A stretch of DNA of 64,000 nt from Trichosporon coremiiforme (taxonomy: Eukaryota; Basidiomycota; Tremellomycetes; Trichosporonales; Trichosporonaceae), in NCBI GenBank assembly GCA_039545355.1, contig BCJJ01000017.1, positions 558,001 to 622,000 of the forward strand, written 5' to 3'. The translations under genes were made by a program, and so were the position numbers. The notes under the pieces are model-generated. The model was not told the origin of the DNA and did not search any database. It saw nothing but the letters and a program-made list of their open reading frames with translations. Below, piece after piece: positions 1 to 10,277 of this stretch. Positions within the stretch are counted from its first letter, which is position 1; each line of letters opens with the position of its first letter.

Positions 1-105
1 GAGCGTGAAGCCTCACTGGCTCCTCGGCTTATCAGCGCGTGCAGTTGGATGTTCCTCTTCGACAACCAACCTGCTGACTTGTCCCCAGATGAAGCGCAAA
101 AGTAG
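1..105 (+). other. Open frame running in from the window edge
   Basis: Frame 1 is open from the first base to a TAG at 103-105 (34 codons, including a segment reading SWMFLFDNQPADL). It could be the 3' end of an upstream gene or the leader of the next gene. The run is too short to judge and I recognise no domain. Confidence 0.2.
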
Positions 106-111
106 TGCCGC

Positions 112-1480
112 ATGATCCGCGGCTTCCTCAAGAAGGTGAGTCTCCTTCCTTTGATGTTGGCTGACACTTTAGGTGGATAACAATGAACCGTTTGTCATTA
201 CCGATGACGATGACGACGATGTCATGATCGTCGACACCCCCTACAAGGTGAGTTTTCCGTCGATGCTGCAACTCGGTGCTCCTTGGTTGTTTTCGCCACC
301 ACTTGGCTGACTCGTCAGAAGCCCGCATCGTACTTGTTCGTCTCGTCAAGGTAAGTGCCATGCCATTCTCCAGTTGTCGTAGTGCTACCGGAGCCGTCGC
401 TGACTTGCCAGGCTGTACGACACGAGCTGCTCGGCTCATTCGACTTTACGTCTCGCCTCTCCGAGGGACCCCTCCCTCTGTCTTGGTGGTTGTCGCTCCC
501 TTACGAGGGAAAGAACCGCCAGACTCCCGCCCTCCAAGCCGTGCGCGGAGGCCCCCCTATCCTTCGCCGAGCGCGTGGCCAATGCCCGCGCAGCGGCGAA
601 GATTAAGTGGAACACCACGGCGGGCAAGGCATGGCGCGCCGAGTATAACAAGTCTTCAAAGGGAGTGGCAGCTCGACCCCACTACTGGGTTTCATCGCTT
701 GCCCAGCGCACGCTCGTTCGCTGGCGCGAGGCCACCGCCCGCATGCGCGCGACTGAGGCGCGCTGCCGCGCGAGGTTCAAGGCGAACCTGGCGGCCGCTG
801 AGGCAGCTCTGGCTGCTGGTGCCGACGTTGCCGACCTCCCCGAAGCGCAGCGCAGGGCGCTCACTTGCTACGCCAACGGGCGAGCGAGGGATCAGAAGGA
901 GAGTGGAAAGCGTTCGACCGACAACGCATCCTGGCAGGCGGCCAAGGATGCCGGAGTCGCTGAGGCGGACATGACTCCGGGCCAGCGCAAAGCAGGGAAG
1001 CCATGGACTCGGCAGAAGAATAACCGGGAGATGGCCCATGCTGCCGGTGTTCAGGCAGCGGCCAAGCTGGCGGCAGGGATGAATCTGGCCGAGGACGAGG
1101 AAAAGGGGCATAAGCGTGGTCAGACAACGCTCCTCCCCACGGCCGCCATTCCCCTCACCGACTACGGGGGATCTGCCGCCGGCATGCCCTTGACCAACTC
1201 TGGCGGTGGGGAGGCGCGCTCTTCGACTCATCTCGCCGCTCCGTGTCGAGGGAACAAGGCCGAGATCTGTGTGGCCATCCGCCACGAGTGGTGGTCTCCT
1301 TCCACCCAAGCTCTAGGCACTACGCCTTTGCCGCAGGCCACGAGTGGTGCCCAAGCGCACCACGACCGGTGCCAACATGCAGTCGCCTGTTCTTCATTCC
1401 TTCAAATGGCTCCCTTCCCTGCCATTCGCGGCACCCGTCTGAAGAGTACTGAGGAAGAAGCAGAAGACGCGGAGACATAG
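112..1480 (+). CDS. Hypothetical basic Ala/Arg-rich protein, four exons
   Basis: I do not recognise this gene. Exons 112-135, 173-247, 319-350 and 412-1480 join in frame to give 399 residues, each bounded by GT-AG (donors gtgagt, gtgagt, gtaagt). The N-terminus is short and acidic, with DDDDDDVMIVDTP at about residues 20-32; an acidic run next to V-x-I-V resembles a SUMO-interacting motif. The middle (about residues 100-240) is rich in Ala, Arg and Lys and looks helical, possibly coiled coil. The last 150 residues are low complexity, ending in an acidic tail. An ATG at 89 runs into TGA after eight codons, so 112 is the first usable start. Further upstream exons beyond the window edge are possible. 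The gene converges on the MFS gene downstream. Confidence 0.55.
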
Positions 1481-1867
1481 GAGAAAAACAGGAAGTGCAG
1501 GTGCTCCATTGCAAAAGAAGGAGAAGGCTAAGGAGACAAGGGTGTTACCTTGCCAATTTGCGCGTAGAACAAGCTGCACTATTTGATAGAGACATATCAT
1601 GCGAAGCCTGTTTGTGCATGTCAAAGTGCGAAGGAAGAAGCGCGCTGATACTCCCCCTCTGGTAGTGAAACGGGCAGCGCAGACCATTATTTCGACCCTC
1701 GGACCACGTAAAGTTACACTGCTGACTATCCCCACTGCGGAACATGAGGAATTATTCAAGGGAATGACGATTTAACATCCGAGTCATTTTGACCAGACTT
1801 GATGCTACGGATTACAAGAGATATACGTGTTGAAGACTGCTGAAATTAGAACAATATACTCAACCGA
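1481..1867. other. Convergent 3' intergenic region
   Basis: About 390 bases between two convergent genes. It is more AT-rich than the flanking coding sequence and should hold both 3' UTRs. I see no further gene or RNA in it. Confidence 0.6.
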
Positions 1868-4362
1868 CTACTCGACTCTGGCTCGCTCCTCGGCCCTGTG
1901 CCTCCTGCGACTGCGGCTCCTACTCTTCCCCCTCTGGGTTTCCCTGCCTCGCGCACTCTCCTCGTCCGGGTGCCTTCCGATACGGAGCGCAAAGCTAGAC
2001 AGAAGGGCCACGGCGAGGATGCCAGCGGCGCAGAGGAAGATGGCGGGGGCGTAGACGCCGACCGTGGCCGAGAAGACATTCGCCATGATCATGGGCGACA
2101 GGAGAGCGCTTCCGATAGCGCTGAGCACTGCAAGAGCACCGAAGAGGGCACCCGCGTCGCGCTGGTTGCGCAGGAAGCCGAGTGCGAGCGAGTTGCACGC
2201 TGCGGACCCCGGGGATCCAAGGGTCAGGTACGCGGACGCGACGACGAAGATGGTCGCCGAGTTGCCCGCGTTCAGGCCGAGGACGAGGAAGCCGACGACC
2301 TCGATGAAGAGGCACAGTCTTGTGACTGTGAGGTCGAGGGAGAGGGAGCGTTTCGGCTGGCCCTGGGGCTCGGCGCGCTCTGTCGCCTCGGTAGTTGCCG
2401 TGGGGGCACCGGCGCCCTCGGTCTCACGAAGCAGTGGCGTCGCCTCAGTCGCTGGGGCGTTAACGGGTTCGGCGACGGAGGGGGCCGTGAACCACGGCTT
2501 GACAAAGTACATGGCGGCAGGCATGATGCCGAGCAGGACTGTGCCTCGGCACAGCGCGATGAAGGAGAGATAGGGGCCGAACTGGGCCGTTCCCCAGCCA
2601 AACGCGTAGAACGCGTACATGAACTTGATCTGGAGGACGCCCATGATCCAGGAGCCCAGGAAGAGCATGAACGCCACAATGGGCAGGTTCCAGTCGCGCT
2701 TGCCGTCAATCTTCTCGGGGATGAGCACCTTGAGCGGCTCGAGGAACCAGAGGGAGCGACGGACGAGGCGGCGGAGACTGCCGATGGAGCGGCGAACTGT
2801 CCTGTGGCGAGACGTCGCGGCGCGCACGCGAGACCAGCCGCTGTCGCCGGGCGAGGACTCGGGGCCGGGCGAGACGGAGCCCATGCGCCGCGGGCCCATT
2901 CGTTCCCAGTGCATCTGCTCCTGGTCTCTCTCCCTGCGTCTTTCGGCCGCAAGCTTGGCCTTCTTGGAAAGCTGCAGGCGAGACTCAGAAGAAAGGGACT
3001 CGGGGAGCAGGAAGCGGAACATGAGCGCCGTGAGGGCGTGAATGGCTATTGAGATGTAAAATGGGAACAAACTGTTGTAAGCATTGAAAACGAGGGAGTT
3101 ACTCACATGTTGTCGGTGAGGTAGACGACGGCGGAACTCGTGGCGGGGCCGAAGAGGAGGCCGAGCATGAGCGAGCCGCCGACCTGGGAGAAAACGGTTG
3201 CGCGGGAGCCAGGCGGTGTCACGTCCGAGACGTAAGCGTGGATAGTTGCTGTCACAGTTGAGAGACCCCCGAGGAGACCGTCGAGGATCGGGCCGACGAG
3301 GAGGACATACATCTTGCTCCGCATGAGCAACCAGGGGTGGCTCGAGAAGTAGAGGAAACAGACGTCGTTCAGCATAAGTCCAAACGCAACGACAGCCATG
3401 ATCTTGCGGCGGCCGATGCGGTCCGACACGCCGGCCCAGAAACCCGTCGTCAGCGCCGACAGGAGACCCGCAGTCATGGTGAGAATCTTGGTCAGCTGGG
3501 CAGCAGTCGATGCGACATTGGGGTCCTCCTTGCACAGCTTCGGGTCGATCTCGGGGAATGGTTGGCTGCTGTTGTCCCCGTCGGGGCCGGGCGAGCCGTC
3601 CTCCTTTCCGGCGGAGAGGTGCTCGTTGATGTCCTTCTGGGCATCGAGGAACCACCTGGCAGCCGGTGACAATGGCTGGCGCGGGGTGATCGGGGCGGGC
3701 TTCCCGGGCGCCTGGATGGGAGCGCCGATGTCAGGCGGGGACGCAAACGTCAGGATCTGGGCGCCAGTACCCGGTATGTGGGTGTACGCCTTTGGTGCAA
3801 GCTCGATACCGGCGACGGCATTGCTCGGTGTCCTGGGAGGATGGACGAGACACGCAATGTCGACGATGAGCTCGGCACGGGGCGCCGTCGTCAGACCCAT
3901 GCTGAACGTGATGCCGACGAGGAAGGGGATAACCCAACGGGTGCTCGGTTTCCGCCAGTTAGGACGGCGAGAGATGCTGCCGTCACGAACGTTGTCCCAG
4001 TCATCTGCAGAGGCGGTACGAGGGTTCTCGGGACGCTCGTCGCCGTCCCAGTCTTCAAAGCCGGAGCCGGGAGTGCCGTCGCCGTCGGCGAGGTAGCCAG
4101 TGTCAGAGATGCGGCGCTCCTCTCCTTTGGCCGACCGGTTAGGAGACAGCGAGGACCCGACCGGGTGGCTCCTGGCCCGAGGAGAGCGGGACCGGCCCGA
4201 TCGCGAGGAAGACGAGTCCGGTGTGCCCGGTCGGCTCATGACGGCTCGTTCGAGCATGCCCTCGTCGACCTCTATGGCGAGCGGGGTGCCCGCGGGCACA
4301 TACAGGCGCTGCTGCGCCGTTGCGCTCGAGCGGGAGCGGGTGTGTTCTGGCCTCTTCGGCAT
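1868..4362 (-). CDS. Major facilitator superfamily transporter, large form
   Basis: A membrane transporter predicted to move a small solute; the substrate is unknown. Exon 1 is 4362-3107 and exon 2 is 3071-1868, separated by a 35-nt intron (gtgagt...aacag). Joined they give 819 residues. The N-terminal ~135 residues are Ser/Arg-rich and cytosolic. The first membrane helix is near residues 141-160 and is followed by an unusually long, Pro-rich loop of about 120 residues. The MFS motif A (GVSDRIGRRK) lies near residue 311, and several more helices follow. A charged central loop separates the two halves, and the second half resumes with FMLFLGSWIMGVLQ. The C-terminal tail is Arg/Ser-rich. Motif A and the helix pattern support MFS. 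The length is well above the usual 450-600 residues because of the tails and loops. Confidence 0.85.
3072..3106 (-). other. 35-nt intron in the MFS gene
   Basis: Donor gtgagt and acceptor acaacag. Removing it joins LTDN to ILFPFYISI in frame, so the transmembrane helix continues across the junction. It is among the shortest introns in the window. Confidence 0.8.
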
Positions 4363-5827
4363 GGTTGTTCACAACTCGGACCCGCGATAACGTGATCCGA
4401 AGAAGGTGCGATAAGCCTTCCGTCCGTCCGTCCTGGTTCAGCTTATATGCAAGAAAAGAGTTGCGGTCGGGATCAGCGGGGTCGGATCGGCGCTATCGTC
4501 AAGACCGAAAGAGCGTGGGGACGTGGGATATTGAGAGCTGGAGTGCGGAATGCTCGGTGATGTAACAGCAAGTGTCGGTGACCGTCGGTCGCTGTCGTCC
4601 CTGCTTACTTCGCACGACCTCCGATGCACAAGTTATGCTGAGAGAGCGAGAGGATGTATCGAGCAGTTTGCTGAGTGAGATAAACGTGTATGCACACAAG
4701 CGTGTTTGCACACAACAATGATGCCAGATGTAACGGCGGCGACGCTGCGGGGACTTATCGATATCGGTCGGGCCGGCCCGAAATCGTACCAGAGTCGGAT
4801 GCGTGTGCCGATAGTGGTGGCTGCGCACACACTGAGGTCGATAAGAGATAGTGACGTGAAGAGGTGTGCAGAGTCAAGAGTCGATGTCGAGCTGGAGCGT
4901 CCAAATGTTCGAAGATGGAGCAGCGGCTCGTGGATGTACAAGGGGCGGGGGTCTGGTCTCGAAAAACGGGCCGCACCCTTGGTATATCGGTCGTTGGTCG
5001 TCTGACGCCTGACGCGTAAGTGCAGACACAGCGCCGAGAGCGGAGCGCAGAGGAAGAGAGGATATACACCGTACCGAGGGAACCCACATGGGGAGGGGCG
5101 GGGCAGGACGTCACTGTCGGCCGAACCCGATGGCCATCCCCCTGCGTCTGGCCCCTGCCCGACGGGCCCTCGGTGGGGCTCAGCAGGGTAGGCCAGCGGC
5201 GCGGCTCGTACGCCGATTTCGCCTTGCGTCTTGCCTCTTCCATCATGGAACACTCGTGCTTGGTTGCAGACATGTCTGGGTACCGCTCAATTGCATCTGC
5301 AGGGAAGAGGTCGCCGCGCATCAGCACCGAGCTGCGGCTGAAAATGGACACTACGACCAAGAGCCCAGACTTGCGTCATGTGCACAGTCCCTGACGACAC
5401 TCACGCTCATCCCTCACTTTGCCCACGACACCGTACGATGTGATCGTCACTGTCAACATTTAGCCAAATCAGCCATCACGTTGATGCTTCCACTCTATGC
5501 AGCCTTCACTCAAGACACGATTCATACTTGTTCCCTCGTACACTTTACTTTCGACACACAAACAGTCTACGCTGCCGGAGGTGTTAGAACCAAGGGCAGC
5601 GGCGCGAGCTAGCGACGCGATAGAGCCAATGTTATGTTGGTGGATTGTTGGTTGTTGGATGCTAAATGGGCAGATGTTGTGACTATGGCTTGGCTGGTAC
5701 TACTTAGACCTTCCGGGGAGGAAGGAGATGAGAGAGAGAGGAAAATGCCCAGAAAATGAAGCAACATGGTGATTGTCTACTCTATTATAAAGGCGGCAGT
5801 GGTGGTGATACAGGTACCTGCTCAGCT
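4363..5827. other. Intergenic region between two tandem minus-strand genes
   Basis: This region holds the 5' leader and promoter of the MFS gene and the 3' UTR of CCR4. Open frames of 60-200 codons occur on both strands, as expected by chance at this GC content. None shows a domain, a consistent start or splice signals. The stretch near 5400-5800 is AT-richer, fitting a 3' UTR. Confidence 0.5.
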
Positions 5828-8206
5828 CTAGTGATGGTACGAGTTGTACGTCGGCTTGCCGGCCGCGCTCTCCTTGCCCTTGACACGGAACTGGGCGAAC
5901 ACAGGGATGTGGTCCGAAGGGAAGTAGGCGTTCGGGAAACCGACGACCCGGCTTAGATACTTGCGGTCGACGTCGCCGAGCACGCTCGTCACCTTGAGCG
6001 ATCGCGGCGAGTAGAACACATAGTCGATCGCCTCGGCGAACGTCGGGGTGTAGTTGGTCATCCGCATCTCGCCAAAGCTCTCACACGATGACTTGAGGCC
6101 GAGACCGTGCTTCAGACCCTTGTTCGTGTACGGTCCGTACGTGTGGGTCATAAAGTCCTCGTGGTTGCCCGGCACCTCGCCCTTGGTGATGTACTCGTAC
6201 ACGCCCGAGTTTGCGAGCGAGTTCAAGTCCACGCACATGATGAGCGGGATGTCGCGACCCTTCTGCGTCCGGTCGTACTTGGGCGGCGCAGGTCCGTCCT
6301 CGCTAGCCGGCTTCGGGGGTAAAGAGGCAAAGTCGGCCATGACCTCCTCGAGACGCTCCATCATCATACCGATCTGCACGAGCTTGACGTCACGGAAGCG
6401 GTGGTCCCAGTAGATGTGCGCGTTGGCGGCGACGAGTCGAGCACCAGTCTTGATGAACTCGAGCAGCGCAACGGTGGCAATGTTGTCGCGCGACATGACA
6501 CGGTTAAACATGTCCTCTGTGCGCATGTCCGTCTTGTGCAGAGCGATCTGGTTGAACTCGATGACCTGCGTCTCGATGAGCTGGAACTTGTCCCGCTTCC
6601 AGAACGTGGCACAGCCGTCGATGAGCTTGGCGTCATCGGCCGACATGGTGCGAGCACGGGTACGCGGGTAGTGAGCACCGTCGTAGCCCCGCTCCTTGAG
6701 CTTGGGGTAGAACCACTCCGAGTACTGCTCGCTGTCAATCTCCTGAAGACAGACAATGTCGGCAGAGGCGTTGACGAGCTCCTCGAGGAGTGTCTCTCGG
6801 CGGTACTGCCAGTCGAGGGCCCACGCGGGGGTGTAGGCGTACGAGGTCGAGGGCGCAAAGGAAGGGCAGAGGATGTTGTACGTGAGCACGGTGAACGACT
6901 CAGTCTGGTCCGAGGGCGACGAAATGTCGGGCTCGATCTCGATCCAAGAACGCTCAGGAGGCGCTTCGCTCTGATGGATGTCACGGTAGTGAGCGATCAA
7001 AGCCTGCGTTCCCTGGTCGGCGATCATCTTGCGCACGTTCTCGTCCATCGGGTTGCCGTCGATACCAAGGACCTCGAGCTGATAGAGGCCGCCGATCTCA
7101 GTCGGAAGAGTGGTGAGGTTGTTGTCGAAAACAAGAAGCTCCTTGAGCTTGCACAGCACACCAATCTCAGGAGGCAGCGAACCAAGCTCGTTCGATGTCG
7201 CATCGAGAAGGGTGAGCTGCTTCAGGTTTGAGATTGCAGGCGGGAGGACCTTGAGGTTATTGTGGTTGATGTACAGTGACGTGATGTGGGAGAAGGCGAA
7301 CAGCGACGGTGACAGCGTCTTAAGCCTGATACCGCCGAGGTCGAGTCCGGTCCATGGCTCGTAGGGCTCCTCCTGCTTGGACGCCGGCGCAGGGGGCTGC
7401 GCAGGGTTCATGGGATCAGCGACGGTGGTTCCAGCAGTTGATGAGACAGTGGTCGCGTTGTCGTCGGCCGTGGCTGCCGTGTTTGCAGGAGAAGCAGTGA
7501 TGGCGCTCGACGCGTTCCTTCGGTGAGTTCCGTTGGGAGTCCCTGGCGTGCCTGTAAGCCCTCCGGCTGCCGAAGCTGGGCGGTTCGGGTCCATGATGGT
7601 GACAGCAGCTGGCTTGTTGCTCATGCGCGAAGCCATGGCCGCCGAACGTGCACGGTGATGAGGAGAGCTAGCCACCCGAGAAGTTTCAGCGCGCAACAAT
7701 TGCTGCTGCCAAAACGGGGTGAGGGGCATCGCAGCCTCCGCGGCAGCACGGGGTGGGCTCGTCTGCTGGCTGCCGCCAAAGCCCATACCGCCGCCGAGTC
7801 CGCTGCCATACTGTCCCGGACCATGTCCTAAACCCATGCCGCCAGAGTGCTGCTGCCCGAGGTGTAATCCAGAGCCGCCGCTGCTACCGAAAGGTGTGTG
7901 TTGAGGACCATGGTGTAATCCGCCGTGATGGGGGTGAACGTGTGGGCCAGGACCGTGGTGACCTCCTCCTGGAGGGCCGCCAAAGATCCCGTTGGCGCCG
8001 CTGCTGCCGCCAAACGCACCAGAGGACATGGGGTTGAAGGCGGCTGGATGCCGGCCCCAACCTCCGTTGCCTCCTCCGTTGCTGCCGCCGCCATTACCAC
8101 CTAGCGGTCCTCGGCCACCAAGACCGATTTCACCAATCGGTCCTGAACCGCCCGCGTCGTGATGCTTGGCCTGCGAGGAGCCGGCCGCTTGCTGAGAGTA
8201 AAACAT
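5828..8206 (-). CDS. CCR4: CCR4-type poly(A) deadenylase, catalytic subunit of CCR4-NOT
   Basis: A 3'-5' poly(A) exonuclease that shortens mRNA tails in the cytoplasm as part of the CCR4-NOT complex. The 792-residue frame has no intron. Residues 1-150 are Gly/His/Gln-rich and disordered. A Ser/Thr-rich linker follows, then leucine-rich repeats at about 285-410 (for example LPPEIGVLCKLKELLVFDNN), which bind CAF1/POP2 in this family. The endonuclease/exonuclease/phosphatase domain spans about 435-785. Catalytic motifs are visible: CLQEID with the metal-binding Glu near 490, NAHIYWD, and SDHIPVFAQF with the general-base His near 763. The motif usually written GDFNS reads VDLNS here (about 657-661); the Asp and Asn are kept. 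LRR plus EEP in this order is specific to Ccr4. Confidence 0.95.
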   Translation of the reverse strand: MFYSQQAAGSSQAKHHDAGGSGPIGEIGLGGRGPLGGNGGGSNGGGNGGWGRHPAAFNPMSSGAFGGSSGANGIFGGPPGGGHHGPGPHVHPHHGGLHHGPQHTPFGSSGGSGLHLGQQHSGGMGLGHGPGQYGSGLGGGMGFGGSQQTSPPRAAAEAAMPLTPFWQQQLLRAETSRVASSPHHRARSAAMASRMSNKPAAVTIMDPNRPASAAGGLTGTPGTPNGTHRRNASSAITASPANTAATADDNATTVSSTAGTTVADPMNPAQPPAPASKQEEPYEPWTGLDLGGIRLKTLSPSLFAFSHITSLYINHNNLKVLPPAISNLKQLTLLDATSNELGSLPPEIGVLCKLKELLVFDNNLTTLPTEIGGLYQLEVLGIDGNPMDENVRKMIADQGTQALIAHYRDIHQSEAPPERSWIEIEPDISSPSDQTESFTVLTYNILCPSFAPSTSYAYTPAWALDWQYRRETLLEELVNASADIVCLQEIDSEQYSEWFYPKLKERGYDGAHYPRTRARTMSADDAKLIDGCATFWKRDKFQLIETQVIEFNQIALHKTDMRTEDMFNRVMSRDNIATVALLEFIKTGARLVAANAHIYWDHRFRDVKLVQIGMMMERLEEVMADFASLPPKPASEDGPAPPKYDRTQKGRDIPLIMCVDLNSLANSGVYEYITKGEVPGNHEDFMTHTYGPYTNKGLKHGLGLKSSCESFGEMRMTNYTPTFAEAIDYVFYSPRSLKVTSVLGDVDRKYLSRVVGFPNAYFPSDHIPVFAQFRVKGKESAAGKPTYNSYHH

Positions 8207-10277
8207 TCAGCGGTGGGTCTATCCGGGGAGCTGGAGGACGTCAGCAAAACTTCACTGCCTTCGTTCTCGACACGAACAAAGAGTGCTGCTGGAGAGGATT
8301 CGAGGATCCCGAGGAGTTGAAGACAAGGATTCGAGAAAAGAAGTGGTCGCCAAGGGGGGAGGCATGAGCGTGCCGTGTCGCCTGGTGAGCGTCGGACGTA
8401 GAGGCGTGCCGAAGCCGATGTGGCCAAGAGCGCGCGCGAGGGTTGAGAGGGAGGGGATTAGGTCACCGGATGGAAACAGCTAATGTAAAATCGGCTTGCG
8501 AATACAATAGCGTGTCTGTCGGGGGTGAATGATGATTACGGGGTCGGATATGCAAGGAGGATTGCAGGATGGCGGCCGGTCGACGAGAGGGGGAGAGGAG
8601 GGATTCAAGCAAGCAGGCAAGGGCAAATTGCGTGGCGAGCGGAGGATGATACTACCCTATGGATGTCGGGAAGGGATAGGATTATCGAATGTGGGGCTAG
8701 CCGGGTGCGTGCTCTGCGCGGATTGCTTTGCTCTGTCGTCGTCGGGCCGATGCGGGGCGGCGGGAAAGCAGTGGGCGGGGTAAGTGCTGGGGTGTGTGTT
8801 GTGGGTAGGATGAGACAAAAGACGCAGTGGTGTAGTCGAGAGTAGAGGAAGGGGTGGATTGGATGGATGCAAGTGAAGAGTAGTGACGAAGGGTGATGAG
8901 TTGGCGAGGAGGCGGCGTGCAGGACTGGCAGAGGTGCCGAGTGCGGGGTGGATAGGGAGGGAGCGCTAGGCTGGTGGTGAGTGGTTGCTGGGCCTTGATG
9001 CCTGACAGTCCCACTACGGTGAGCGAGCGTCCCAGCCAGCATCACCCAGTGATCCAGTGATCCTCGAGTCGCTCAGCCAGTCAGCCTGCGGCATTCGTCC
9101 ACCAGAATCACCCACCATGCTCCAGTGCAGCCAGGAGAGTCAGGACGCAGCCAGCCCAGCCAGCTCAGCCAGCATAGCGCAGTTCCAGCGTCCAGCCAGT
9201 CAGCACCGTCGGTCTCTCAGGGTTCCGTCGCCAGATTGAATTCTGTGCGCGTACCTTTGGCCCTCTCCACCCTGGCCGCTCGCCACAGTCCGCCGCACAT
9301 GAGCACCTGCACGCGGCGTTTCGGTGTTACATTCCCCACCGCAGACCTATCCCCCGCGTGCGCCGCGCACGTCCACCATTGCACCGTAGCGTAGCTGCGT
9401 AGCCATCGTAGCCACCGCGCAGCGTACCGTGTACCGCGGGCCTGTGCTGCAGCGCACCGCCGTCCGGCGCTCGGGGCGTGGCAGACTGTGCAGCCGCCCA
9501 CCAAGCCCAGCCTGGCCACATCCATGCATATTGTGCATTCCTCTACCCTGTCAGCTCAGCCAGGCCAAGCTTGGCCAAGTGTTTGCCAGTCAAGCCCCAA
9601 ACCGATTGTCACTTCTGTTACAGGCTAAATCCTTCTGCGCTGTATTCTGCCGTACACACCTGATGCCGTGACCAGTCAACCACTCGACCCTAACGTCGAT
9701 CCCACTCCGCTCGAACACCCATGAACTATATGTCCCTGCCACCTCCGCCGCCTCCTTCATTTGCGGCTGAGCGGATTCTTGATCTCCATTCTCTGGTTCA
9801 ATACAATGTTACATGCGCAAATACAATAGATTGATCTCCTTGCTTCTACCTCCTGCCCGCTCAATGCTGAATACTCAATCATTGCCGCAGCCGTGGCTAC
9901 CAGTAGCCATCGAACGAGGCACCGAACGTCGCGTCGGATGAAACAATTAAGCCTGCTGATCAACTGCTTCCAAGCGTCTGCGATCTTCAGTTCGCAGTCG
10001 CGAACAATGATTAGGTTCTCCTTCGTCATTTGGAATAGGCGCGACAGTTTCGTTTCATCTACAGTCGTAGTTGGCGGTTAGACAAGATGGATCAAGGGGG
10101 GATCCAGATTTGGTCACACAGACAAAGCCTATCAAGAAGATAGATGGCAGGCTGCGTCCGCCAGGAATGGCGACACTGTGGCCTGAGTCGGGGAGTAAGA
10201 CAAGAGAAAGGACGAGAGCCGATGCTTGTGCGATCGTACGTCGCGCTGCACGGCCATGAGGAGATGCCCGGTCTCTG
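8207..10277. other. Intergenic region with AGCCAG-rich stretch
   Basis: About 2 kb between CCR4 and the next minus-strand gene. The first ~800 bases should contain the CCR4 promoter and leader. Around 9029-9212 and again near 9540-9600 the sequence is dominated by imperfect copies of AGCCAG/CAGTCAG. No convincing gene on either strand. Confidence 0.5.
9029..9212. repeat. Degenerate AGCCAG short-repeat tract
   Basis: Many imperfect copies of CAGCCAG, CAGTCAG and CCAGTGATC lie close together. It is low-complexity sequence without a clear fixed period. Confidence 0.5.

Noticed and set aside
4755..5360. 201-codon minus-strand frame between MFS and CCR4 genes
   Set aside because: No ATG-supported start with a leader, no domain, overlaps other chance frames; composition rich in Ser/Arg/Cys as expected from non-coding GC-rich DNA.
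5088..5612. 174-codon plus-strand frame
   Set aside because: Lies in leader/3' UTR territory on the strand opposite to both neighbours and shows no protein-like pattern.
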